Positions 1-10,800 of a DNA stretch of 64,000 bases are shown in pieces. This DNA is from Rotaria sp. Silwood1. Lineage: Eukaryota; Rotifera; Eurotatoria; Philodinida; Philodinidae. Below the pieces are notes generated by a model. That model had not been told where the DNA came from, did no database searches, and saw only the letters and a program-made list of their open reading frames with translations. Location of the stretch: the NCBI GenBank assembly GCA_905250075.1, contig CAJNOP010000001.1, forward strand, positions 8,316,922 through 8,380,921. Direction: 5' to 3'. A program made the position numbers and the translations under genes. Each line of letters opens with the position of its first letter. The stretch's first letter is position 1.

Positions 1-1955
1 CTCCATCAAACCAAATCTCATCTAAAGTACCATAATTTGTCCATAACTCTTTTAATTGTTGTACGACAATATTATCATATGTCTCTTGAGTAATATTTAT
101 TTGACCTGGTTTTAATGTGCGATTTTGAACCTTTATATTCATTAGAAATATATTTATAAAATACGAGAAAGCGACAAATGGTTGAGAAATTCATAATAAA
201 AAGATAAACGCTTCTTATAAAAAAAAAGCTTTAACTCACGATGGACATACTCCAACTGATTCTGAATTTTTGAGGCCATCTCTTCAATATAAGTAGATTT
301 TAATGAGAATAGGACAACCTTGAAAACGTTCGTACTTATGGCTTGTTGATTAAAAGCTACAGCCGTTTTCGTCGATTTTCGACCTAGCGCACAGTATCTA
401 CAGACTAATCAAATCAAGATATTTTGATCTGAGATTCTGTTAATGAACTAGTCTCATAATTTCTAAAAAGTACTAAGATTTTCAGTGAAAACAGATATTT
501 TTTTTTCTAAGATACAGAATTCGCAGGGCACCTCCAGTATTGTGTCCAGTCTGTTATCAAAGGACATTTTTTTGAAAATTCAATATCGCGAATAGGAAAT
601 CTCTGTTTTGACTAAAAACTTTCGTACATGCTAGAAATCATTAGACCAGTTTATCGACAGAACTTCAAATAGAAATACTTTCATTTAACTTTTCTGTAGA
701 TACTATGCGCTAGGTTGAAAATCGACTAAAACGGCTGCAGTTTTTAATCAACAGTCATAAGCATGAACATTTTCAGAGTTGTCTTAATCTTTTTTAAACC
801 TACTTATAGCCAAGAGATCAAGTCAAAAACTCGGAATCAGTAACGGAACTTTTCTCAATCAGATGAATGAGTTAAATTAATAACAAAAGAAAGAAATTTC
901 TTCTCAAAATTAAAATTGTTCAGTCTACAGATTTTTAGAAAGTTATATCAAAAATAATTCTCATAGAAAAGTGGAGATAGCTAAAAAGATCATTATGAGA
1001 GTGTAATATAGCTGTTAGAGTGTGGAACATGCAAGAAAACACATGGCAACGCCCATACTACATCAACTCTTTCCTTTTACATGAAGTTATCACAAGCTAC
1101 AGATAATTTATAAACTGATATTGTTTAATTGTTCATACAACTGAAAGATTTTATTTAAAAAAAAACGTTGTTTTACTTTTGTTATAAATTTCTCGACTAT
1201 TTTTCACATCGATCAATTTTTGTAGATCCGTAAAATACTGAAAGATAATGAAAAAGAACATTAACTCACAAAACCACTGTCGACATTAAGCCAATTATTA
1301 ACCATTACTGTATAATAAAATCCAGTGCGTATTTGTTTTTTTTTACAACTTTTAATAAATTCATTAAGTACATTTATGCCTTTCACTGGTGAATAATCAA
1401 CCGTATAATTATATGAAATAATTTCACCTGATGGATTCAATGGAAATTTGACATCTGAAGGTGCCATAAGAAAACCACATGCATGCTATTCATTATCAAA
1501 TATACAAAAAACATTAGAAAAAAAATATATCTACACTTTTTTTTTTTACTTTTGCAACAAGTACAGCATATTTAGCACCAAAATCAAGCATAGTTTGAAC
1601 CCAATTTGCTGTATTTAATAGATATGGATTAAATAAAGAAATGTTTGGAACGATTTGATCTGTACATCCATCATTACTTAAATAAGTAGCTATATTAAAA
1701 GATATTAAGACTCCTAATTCTTGAGCTTGCCAAGTAAGTTGTTCAGGTGCTAGAAAATAATTACAAGTTTTATACAATTGTAGAAAGGAAAAATAATTAC
1801 TTACTAGGTAAAGCAATACGTACACCGGTTGTTGGTGAAATACGATATTTTTCGGATGGTGATGGAGAATGGTGTCGTTGTCGTTGATATCGTAACAAGC
1901 GACCATCATTTTTTAATACAAATAATAATACAAAAAGAAACTTAATCTTTATCAT
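1..1955 (-). CDS. Alpha-L-fucosidase, GH29 (C-terminal part missing)
   Basis: Secreted or lysosomal glycoside hydrolase that removes terminal L-fucose from glycans. Exons (minus strand) are 1805-1955, 1550-1749, 1270-1485 and 1-130, and all phases join cleanly. The N-terminus is a hydrophobic signal sequence. An in-frame ATG at 1991 would lengthen it by 12 residues. Conserved GH29 stretches are visible: PEQLTWQAQELGVLISFN, then SLFNPYLLNTANWVQ, GAKYAVLVAKHACGF, FPLNPSGEIISYNYTV, and at the window edge LWTNYGTLDEIWFDG. In GH29 the aspartate of this last motif is the nucleophile. Roughly the first 230 residues are present and the rest lies beyond position 1. The subtype resembles fucosidases outside the classical vertebrate FUCA1 group, which I infer only from memory of family motifs. 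A 1.1-kb intron (131-1269) carries a large palindrome; the other introns are 55-65 bp. Confidence 0.88.
250..848. repeat. Long imperfect palindrome in fucosidase intron
   Basis: The left arm (about 250-540) aligns with the reverse complement of the right arm (about 550-848), with the centre near 547. Examples are CAGCCGTTTTCGTCGATTTT at about 361-380 against its complement near 725-745, and CCTAGCGCACAGTATCTACAG near 382-402 against the complement near 700-718. Arms are diverged (substitutions and small indels) but collinear over nearly 300 bp. It is a candidate foldback or MITE-like element. No coding capacity was seen. Confidence 0.8.
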
Positions 1956-2839
1956 CTTAGAAAACAATAAAAAAAAAACAATTAATTTCATTGAACTTTT
2001 ATGATTAAAGTTAGTTTAGGTGCATAATCAACTTCAAAAACATATTAAATAAACAGAAGAAAAGAGAATTATGTTTATTTTATATTCTGTATTGTTGAGC
2101 TCAAACATGTTTCTTTTGTTTTTATTTTATAAGAGAAAATTCTTTTGACTTCGATGTGAATTTTATTTTCTTTTTTTTTTCTTCTTCTTTCATTTGCATT
2201 GTAATTCAATTAAGATTGCATTTCGTCGTTGTTACTATTGAAGACGAGAAAAGAATAAATTAAGTACAACAAGTGACTTTTTTTTCTTCTTTTACAACAT
2301 CTTTTAATCATGTTCGATGTCATTACTATACATATAACTCTACATAGACACTTCGATTCATCATAATAGTAAATAAGAATATTCTATATCAATAAAAAAC
2401 AAATGTCGGTAAGTAAAATAAATTATATATATATTCTTCTATATCATAGTGTGGAATTTAAATAAGTTTGATTCATTATTGTTACTTAGTAGATGACAAA
2501 AAAACCATAGCGATTATAAAGATATTGTGTTAGTAAAGAGAAAAAAGAAATCATGATTTATTATATGATTACATCTTATTCTTATCTATTAAAATTCTTC
2601 AATGGAAAACGATTTATTTTCTTATAAGTGTTATATTGAGTTAGTCTCTGAAAACTAGTTATTATGATATTTAAGAAAATAATTTTATGATTTGGAAGCT
2701 TTTATCTTGTCTGCTTTTCAATGTTTTGTTATATGAAAAAGTATTTTAAAATGTTTAATTGATTTCTTTTTGTTATTTATATATATTTCTAGTTTTCAAT
2801 TGTTCATTTTCATATCATATGGGTATTTATTTGGTAATA
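1956..2839. other. Intergenic, between divergent genes
   Basis: AT-rich spacer between the divergently transcribed fucosidase and proline-rich genes. It presumably holds both promoters. A pyrimidine-rich stretch ending in AG at 2791-2792 could be a cis- or trans-splice acceptor in the 5' UTR of the plus-strand gene. No other feature was recognised. Confidence 0.5.
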
Positions 2840-4090
2840 ATGGGTTGTGCACAACCATCCAGGAGTGTTTTACCATCTAATCATATTCCTATTGAACGAT
2901 TATATGATAATGGAAGTTATCCAATAATGAGAACTCCTCCTAATATTATGATTACTGCACCACCTACACCATCTTATGTAAAAAGTGCATTAAAAAAAAC
3001 TAATCCTGATGAAAAACGAAGAACAGAAAGACATATGTTTTTACAACGACAACCATTACCCGCTATTAAATCAGTGAATTTTAATGAAGAAGTATTAGTT
3101 AAAGCTCGTACACCTACACCAAGTAAAATATGGTATGAAAAAGCATCATCAACTATGCCAATGAGACTAAATCCATCTAATGATGATTATGATGATTATG
3201 ATGATAATGATGATTATGATGATGACGAAGTTCTATCAGATGAGGAACAAAAAAGTAATGAACAGATGGACACTGAATCATATGTACCAAGATTAGGAAC
3301 TCCAATTCCATTACTACGAAAAAACAAGATAAATCCTTTTTGGAATAGACCTAATACAGTAAGACTTATGCCTCCAAGAGATTCAACACTAAATAATGAA
3401 TCATTTCTATTTAATTCACAGCAACATACTTTCGAAATGAATACAAATACAACAGAAAATTCCACTGCTTCACTAGGAAATCGTATAAAAGTACGACAAA
3501 GACTAGCTCCTTTTGGTCCACCACAAATTTCACCCGATTCTTCAGATGAACATCCTCAACAATCTTCAGTCGTTTCTCTTCATCAACCTTCTCGACAACT
3601 TTCAGCCGTTCTTCCTCAGCAATCTCCTCGACTATCTTCAACCGTTCTACTTCGTCCATCTCCTCGACAACTTTCAGCTGTTCTAATTCCTCAATCTCCT
3701 CGATTACCATCAGCTGTCCTTCTTCCTCAAAATCCTCAACAACCTTCAACCATTTTTCTTAATCAATCGCCTGCACAACCTACAACAGTTTCTGCTTATC
3801 GGGTTCCTACACAAGCTTCTATTGTTCCTTCTTACCAATCTCCTGTACAACCTCGAACTGTTCTATCTTATCAATCGCCTATACGACCTCAAACTGTTCT
3901 ACCTTATCAATCGCCTGTACAACCTCGAACTGTTCTACCATATCAATCACCTGTACAACCTCAAACTGTTCTACCTTATCAATCGCCTGCACGACCTCAA
4001 ACTGTTCTACCTTATCTATCGCCTGTACAACCTCAAACTATTCTATCTTATCAATCTCCTGTACAACCATCTTCTGAAACCGTTCAGTAG
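2840..4090 (+). CDS. Proline-rich acidic protein with 12-residue tandem repeats; in-frame stop before a coding-like tail
   Basis: Unrecognised 416-residue protein with one coding exon. I chose the ATG at 2840, which gives an N-terminal Met-Gly-Cys (possible N-myristoylation plus palmitoylation). Earlier in-frame ATGs at 2759 and about 2819 exist, but they lie across a splice-acceptor-like CTAG at 2791. Residues 77-81 read KSVNF, which fits the PP1-docking RVxF pattern. Residues about 114-135 are an Asp/Tyr/Glu run. Residues 248-415 are fourteen tandem 12-mers. The reading frame ends at TAG (4088-4090), yet the same frame stays open for 39 further codons with native codon use to TAA at 4208-4210. 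The true C-terminus may therefore lie there, with the TAG being a mutation, an allele or a read error. An AATAAA near 4293 follows. It converges with the NYN RNase gene. Function unknown; probably disordered. Confidence 0.7.
   Translation: MGCAQPSRSVLPSNHIPIERLYDNGSYPIMRTPPNIMITAPPTPSYVKSALKKTNPDEKRRTERHMFLQRQPLPAIKSVNFNEEVLVKARTPTPSKIWYEKASSTMPMRLNPSNDDYDDYDDNDDYDDDEVLSDEEQKSNEQMDTESYVPRLGTPIPLLRKNKINPFWNRPNTVRLMPPRDSTLNNESFLFNSQQHTFEMNTNTTENSTASLGNRIKVRQRLAPFGPPQISPDSSDEHPQQSSVVSLHQPSRQLSAVLPQQSPRLSSTVLLRPSPRQLSAVLIPQSPRLPSAVLLPQNPQQPSTIFLNQSPAQPTTVSAYRVPTQASIVPSYQSPVQPRTVLSYQSPIRPQTVLPYQSPVQPRTVLPYQSPVQPQTVLPYQSPARPQTVLPYLSPVQPQTILSYQSPVQPSSETVQ
3581..4084 (+). repeat. Fourteen tandem 36-bp coding repeats
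   Basis: Period is 36 bp (12 codons), with consensus YQSPVQPQTVLP in the last seven copies. The first seven are diverged versions of the same unit (for example HQPSRQLSAVLP, QQSPRLSSTVLL). The gradient from diverged to near-identical suggests recent unequal exchange at the 3' side. Both other frames and the antisense strand stay open across parts of the array because of the periodicity. Those are shadows. Confidence 0.9.
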
Positions 4091-4368
4091 GCGATGTCAA
4101 ATGCAAATAATACACTTATTCAACATCAATCTACATTAACTAAAGGTGAATCATCACCATTAGTTGCTTATCATACATTTAGACATCGTCCTATAGAAAA
4201 TATTGCTTAAAAGGAAAAAATAATTTACAAGTTTAAGTATTTTCTTTTTTGATTAAAAGAAAAATAGGAGAAAAAAGATATATTTTCTGATGAATAAAAA
4301 CCGTCTGAACGGAGTATGTAAAAATAATTTTATTTATAAATAAACAAAATAAGAGCCTATGAAAAATT

Positions 4369-7300
4369 CACATAGATAGAAATCGATCAAGTGGTAATCC
4401 TCCTTCAGATACTGGATTAGGTAAACATAAATTATCTCCAATAAATCGATAACATAATAATCTAGAAACAAAAAAACATAATTATCACATTTTAATATAT
4501 AATTTTTTCATTTAAAAAACAATTAAATTACCTTTCTCGTATAGCTTTTCGTACAGCATCACCTGAATCTTGAAATAAATCACGATAGAAATCATTCGAT
4601 AGAATAATACCATTACGTACTACAGCCACATCAACAATTAATCTTTCATTAAAGACAAGAAAAACAGAAAAGAAAAAGGAAATTTATTCTCATTTTTTAA
4701 TAAAACCCTGTTATTTTACCTATCATCATAAAATCGTTTATTTTTATCATCAATTTTTTGTTGAAATGCTTTATGAACTATTTTTCGACGAATCAAATCA
4801 GGAAAAACATGTTCTTTATCTTTTGATAAATAATGTGCTGGTAAAATAACAACAATTTTTGAATCAGGATAACCATATGATTGAAATAAATCAACAGCTA
4901 ATTTAATACCACGTGCAGAAAATTCAGAATCTCCATATCTAAAGAAAATAATAAGAGAAAGAATGAAAGTGGATAAGGATCTGCTTTGATCCGTCTATTT
5001 TCTTTTATCAGAAAAGAATATTAAAATTATCAATTTTTCTAGCGTTTGTGCTGGTAGATCTAATCTTATCTAGATGTTGTCGTGAAGCCTCAGAATTTGG
5101 AGCGCTTATGTTCCTTACACGCTTGACTATCATCGTAAGACTTGTTTGTACCGTAAGCTAACAAAAAAAACAAATTTTTCTTCTGAAATGTAGTCGCAAG
5201 CCAATGAACTCACTTATAATGTGATCAATAGAGCATGACTTGGACCGCATTTCAGTAGGAAAATATTTGATTAATGACCTTTCGTTGAGATGAAAGTCGA
5301 TGAGTAAGAAAATTTGAGCAATTCAAATGGATGGATTTATGGTTACTACATGATTTTGAGAGTCTTATATTTCAGAAAATAAAACTGAACATGTTGTCAA
5401 CATATCAGTACTAGTAGAGTACATGGTAAGTTACAAAAACGTGTATTATTTGTTCAAGGAAAAAGTATGATCATATGTTCGTAGTTGAGACCCGTTAGTT
5501 CGGATAGGTAAAAGTGGCGATTTTGTCTCAGATTCCTTACTTTTCTAGTCAAATAAATAGCTTATTTTGAATTAATTCTCTTAAGGATCAGTCAAGAAAG
5601 AAGATTACTATGCAATGAGAATGCCGTTATGCTTAACCTCACTTTGTAGCTGAACTCTGAGGTAGACTAGAAGTAGCTTTTTTTGATGATAATATAGGTT
5701 GTCCGAAGTATTTCAAACGCATGTAGATCAACTTAGTTGTTTATGTTAATTCAAAATATGCTATTTATTTTGACTAGAAAAGTAACGAATCTGAGGAAAA
5801 AATTCCAAAAAAAATGGCCACTTTTACCTATCCAAACCAACGCGTGTCGACTACAAATATGTAGCCATATTTTTTTTTCCTGAAAATTTTATAAATGTTG
5901 TTGTAACCTGTCATTACTCTATTAATACTGATATGTTGGCAACATGATCAGTTTTATTTTCTGAGATATAAGACTCTCAAGATCATCTAGTAAGTATAAA
6001 TCTATTGATTTATACTGCTCAAACATTGTTGCTCACCCATTCTTAACTCAACGAAAGGTCATTTATTTAAAGCTTTTCTACCAGAATGCAGTCAAAGTTA
6101 TGCTCTATTGATCACATTTTCAGTGAGTTCATAGCGTTATGATTCTATCATAGAAGAGAATTTTGTCTTGTTAACTCGCAACACGAAGAAATGTTATAGT
6201 GATGGTTAAGCTTGTAAGGAACATAAGTACTTCTAACTGAAGACTTCGCGTTAACATCTATAATTGTTTAGATTCGTCAGCACCAGCACTACTAAACTTG
6301 ATAATTTAATGTTCTCTTGTGATAAAGAAAATGGGTAGGTCAAAATCGGTCTTTAGGCGCCCTCGTCATCGACTTAAAAAGTAAAGTACAATTAAAAACG
6401 TACGTTCTTCCAATATTTGCTCCATCAATAATAACATCACGTAAAGTTCGTCCTTTTAATTTTTGACGCATTTCACGTACAAGATCATTATCATTAATAT
6501 CCGACATTTGTTGACGATGATTATGATGACGAGAATGTATATTTTGTTTTTTTGGTTTAACAATAAATTCATTTAAAGCAGTTTCACGAGCTCCTGGCCT
6601 AAAAGTTCAAGGAGAAAAAAAATCTGTTGTTTTTTCTCGCTTCATTTCAAAAAATAAAATTTGTAACTGACTCAGCACCGGGAAAAGGAATTTTCAATTT
6701 TGGTTCTTGTCGAACAGAAGAAAAAAGAAGACTTTCGTCTTGTTGTTGTTCATGATCATTATTATCGTTTTTTATTATTCTATTTTTCATTGGTATTAAA
6801 GCTTTTTCTTGTTCATCAAATTGATCTTGTTGATCAACTGTTGTTAATTGACTTTCAAAATTATTTGACAAAGATTCCAATACTGATTGTGTATCCATTA
6901 TTATAGATTTATCTGATGCGAGAACATTTGATATAGCTTTTCGAAAATCATCTATTGCCAAAAATAAAACAGTTAATGTAGTTGAATGAAATGTAAGCAT
7001 TGATGTATCAGTTTTATCTTCAATTTCAATATGAACTAAATATTCTTTCATTAAACGATTCAATAACTCATCATCACATAATATTTGTTTATATTCTAAT
7101 GGATAGGGTATTGATTTTGTATGTTTTGGTTCAAGATAAGATAAAATATATTGCTACACAAAACAAAAAAAAAAATGATATTTAACATATGTTTTGTTTC
7201 TAAAAAAACAACAGAAAATTCAAAGGCTTACTTCAGCATGTTCACCGATAGTTTTATCAATACAGTTAACTTGTACATAAATGTATTCGTTATTTGTTGC

Positions 7301-7477
7301 AGCTGAATAATAATAGAATTAATTTCTTTTATTAACTTAAGAAAAAAAAAAAAAAAAGAAATCGAAATACATACATATACGATATTGTAGATAAGCATCA
7401 AAGCATCGTAAAAGAAACGATTCTCGATTGATTAAACGCCAAAAATCATCTTGTTTTATTGTTATTTCTTTTCTCAT
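4369..7477 (-). CDS. NYN-domain endoribonuclease, N4BP1/KHNYN-like
   Basis: Predicted RNase of the Zc3h12a/N4BP1/KHNYN NYN (PIN-like) superfamily, 424 residues. Exons (minus) are 7375-7477, 7232-7302, 6672-7153, 6404-6598, 4720-4938, 4532-4642 and 4369-4462. The catalytic domain occupies the C-terminal half: LRDVIIDGANIGR with the first metal-binding Asp, then the YGDSEFSARGIKLAVDLF segment, VILPAHY, FYDDRLIVDVAV, and GIILSNDFYRD with a second acidic cluster. It ends RERLLCYRFIGDNLCLP. The N-terminal part (about residues 35-135) carries a KH-like stretch, as expected for N4BP1/KHNYN. A Gln/Asp-rich linker lies between. In vertebrates these enzymes degrade mRNA or viral RNA; whether this one does is inference. 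The intron between DGANIGR and YGDSEF is 1465 bp and is almost filled by a palindrome. Confidence 0.85.
5038..6303. repeat. 1.27-kb imperfect palindrome in the NYN RNase intron
   Basis: The left arm starts TTCTAGCGTTTGTGCTGGTAG and the right arm ends CACCAGCACTACTAAACTTGA. Matching blocks run inward: GCTTATGTTCCTTACA against its complement near 6217-6233, ATGACCTTTCGTTGAG (about 5274-5289) against CAACGAAAGGTCAT near 6048-6062, AGAGTCTTATATTTCAGAAAAT against its complement near 5958-5978, and CTTTTCTAGTCAAATAAATAG against its complement near 5760-5782. The centre is near 5665. Arms are about 600 bp and visibly diverged. Confidence 0.88.
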
Positions 7478-7816
7478 TGTTACTTTTTTCTTTTTTATAA
7501 TTTCTATAAAGATTTATTTCATAGAAAAAAAAAAACAAAAGACAAAACAAATATTAAAAACTTTTTTCTTCCGTAAATATTTCTTTATTAGAGTTTTGAT
7601 TGAAGTAAAAAAGAAAACAACCAAACCAATAAACAAACAAAAAAAGAAAAAAATTCAATTATGCACAAAGAAAATGATGTTTGTCACAACTAATATTTAG
7701 AAAAAAAAAATGAGCACATCATCATTAATATTTATACAAAAAAAAAAAACAAAAGATATCCTGAGAATTATAGAGACAAAAAGAAGAGAAAAAAAAAAGC
7801 ACAGCAATTAAAGATG
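7478..7816. other. Short intergenic spacer, A-rich
   Basis: A-rich spacer between the start of the NYN RNase gene and the 3' end of the ASPP gene, both on the minus strand. It holds several poly-A runs and nothing else recognised. Confidence 0.5.
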
Positions 7817-10800
7817 CTAACAACTAGTTGAAGCCATTGAGCCTGGTCGTACTCTTGGATAAAGCTAAATGAAAATAAAATTAAAGACAAAAATTTTAAG
7901 AAAGAAACTTATCATGACATACTCCAAGATAATTTCGTGGTACATATCCTTCTTGTTGTGTAGTTTCATGTTTAGACCACCACCATTCATTTTCATTTTC
8001 ATCACCACGTCTTAATATTCTTAATTGATCACCATCTTTGAATGCAAGTTCATTATTATTGGAGTCATTTGATGTATTACTGGGTTCAAAATCATATAAA
8101 CCATAAACGATACCATTATTTATTACACCCAAATCATTTTGTACATCTAAATTTAGAAAATATTCATAATACTAATATTAATTGATCAAATAAATATTCA
8201 TTTTTTGTTTGATTTTGCTGAAGAAACGTCTGTTATTCAAGTATTTAGCAAATATTAGTTACAAAGAGAATGAAAATCCTTTATTGAATAAGTATATTGT
8301 ATAGCCAATCGCTATTTACTTGAATGATGATAGTACCTTTTTCAATCAAAACTATAAAAGCGTCAACTGACGAAAAACGTATGTTATTATTGGCGTATGG
8401 ACTTTCTAGAATGTATGATTTGTTTCTGTAAAATAATTTTCAGATTCGAAAAACATCTCTATGTAAATATCTCTTTATGGCCCTATAAAAAATGGTAATC
8501 TCTTCTGTATTACCAACAGCATATGTTCTATCACTTAGGGGCGGAACAAAGACAACAAATGGTATTATGTGTATTAAGTTATGATCAATAATCATGGGAT
8601 ATATATATACAAAGAAGAATGGTCTAATCGTGCATATTTAATAGATAAAAAAAAAAGCTCAATATTACGCAACAGCAACAATACTTGATGTAACACTTTG
8701 TCACTTTTATGTTAATAGCTAGTAAAATCAAATCAGATCAGCATGTATGAATTCGCTTCTAACCAAAAAACCTGAATTAATGAATTTTTGAATAGGGGAA
8801 AACGATCATCTTGTTCTAGGGATATACAGTTTCAGTTTACTAATATCGACAAGATTAACTGAGTGTAATTATTACACATCGGCACTCATATCTGCTGAAG
8901 CACTAGAACACATCGCTATAAAAAGGTCATGTTTTTGTTGAGTTGATGTCTCAATATTGCAGCAAATGCAAAATGTCAGTATTAACACCAGCATTGCACA
9001 TTCAATTTTATGTAACTGACAAGCGATTGTAACTCACTGTTAATACGTTGCAAAAGAAAAAAGAAGCTAAAAAAATCTTTTAATAGTGAGCACCTCCGCA
9101 AAATGAGATTTTTGAGCGATTTCGATGATGTCTACATTAGAGAAAGTTGAAATGATTGTTCAATCGATTCATAGGTTACTATTGTCAATAATATTTAAAA
9201 ATGATCAATGATATACGATACTGAAATCATGTATCTTATTGATCTGAATAATTAACATATATTGGATTCTAAACAGTTTTTATATATTGACAACAAAAGA
9301 AAAGGGAGACATTAATCTAACGATATATATATTTGATTCGAAAGTGATAGATTACATTAAAAACTTTCTTTTTTGTCATGTCTACATATTAATGTATTAA
9401 AATCATATTATCAATGAGCTACCAAAGGTTTTTTTTCCAAAAAAAAAGAAAAATTTCTATATGAAAACTAATAAATTTCTTACAAATTCAATTTCTTTCG
9501 TTAAATAATTATATTTGTAAATAACTTACATAAAAGATATTGTGAACAAGTAGCATAATTTTCTTCTTCTTCTTCACATTTTTCAGCAGCTGTTTCATTA
9601 TCTCGAATAGTTGTTGCATAAATACAAGCTCCATGTTCAACTAAAAATTGAACCATTGGTGTATTATTACATGATGCAGCACAATGTAATGGTGTCCATC
9701 CATCATTATCAGCAAAATTAATATCACAACCAAATTCAACTAAAAATTTTACACATTCAAAATTTGATGCACATACAGCATTATGTAATGCTGTTAAACC
9801 TTCATCATTTGGTTGACTTGGATTTTCAACCTTAACAAAAAAAAAATAAATAAATAATTTAGAAGTTTAAAACAAAAAATGAATATTTATTTTTGCAAAA
9901 TTTAATTAACCTCTTTTGCTGCTTTCATAACAAGATCAAGTTCTCCAACAACAGCAGCATCAAGAAGAAGTGCTAATGGATCAAACATAACACGTCTTGT
10001 TAAATTTTTTGGTGTTGTTGAAGTTTTTAATAAAGATTTAAGATTCATAGTAAATGTTGTTATTGTTGTTGGTGTTGATATAGCTGGTTCAAAATCATCT
10101 GAATGTTCACCTTCAGATTCACTATCAGAAACAATTGATTCAATCATTATTTGTTGTTCTTCACGTTGAATTTGTTGTTCTTCATCAATTTTATTATTAA
10201 GATTTGTTTGTATATCAATAAGATTTTCATAAGCAACAACTGTTGGTACAGGTGAAATTTTAGTATCAGTTAATAATTGATTTGATGAATCATCACGAAC
10301 TTGAATTGCTTGAGATTGTATATTATTATTATTATTTGATGTAACATTTGATGAAAGATATTTAATTAATGAATCAGCTGGATCTGATAATGAATGACGT
10401 TTTTTTATTGTTGATGTTACATTATTAAAATGTACAGAAAGTATATCATCATTTAAACGAAGATTAGGTGGTAATAATTGTTGTTCATTTTTAGTTGTAC
10501 TATCAATTATATCTGTAGCTTTTTTATTTAATAATGATGGAGATATTGATTGATTTGATGTACGAGCCATATATGTTGCTGCTATTTCACTTTTTGATGC
10601 AAATGCGATTTTAGATTGTTGATTTGATGATGAAATACCATTAGTCTAACACATTAACAAAAAACAAAGAGGACAATATTTTTCATTGTTTTTTGTTCAC
10701 TATTAATAATAATAATAGATCATGAAAATAAATATTTTATCAAATAGAATTACAGTCGAATAAGTGTCCTTTATTCGATTGACAAGATAAAGCCAAGTCT

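Noticed and set aside
3411-3749. Minus-strand open frame with Glu/Val repeats opposite the proline-rich repeats
   Set aside because: It mirrors the 36-bp repeat of the plus-strand gene; an antisense shadow.
3822-4139. Second plus-strand frame (Leu/Tyr-rich repeats) over the same array
   Set aside because: Alternative-register shadow of the 36-bp repeats, with no independent support.
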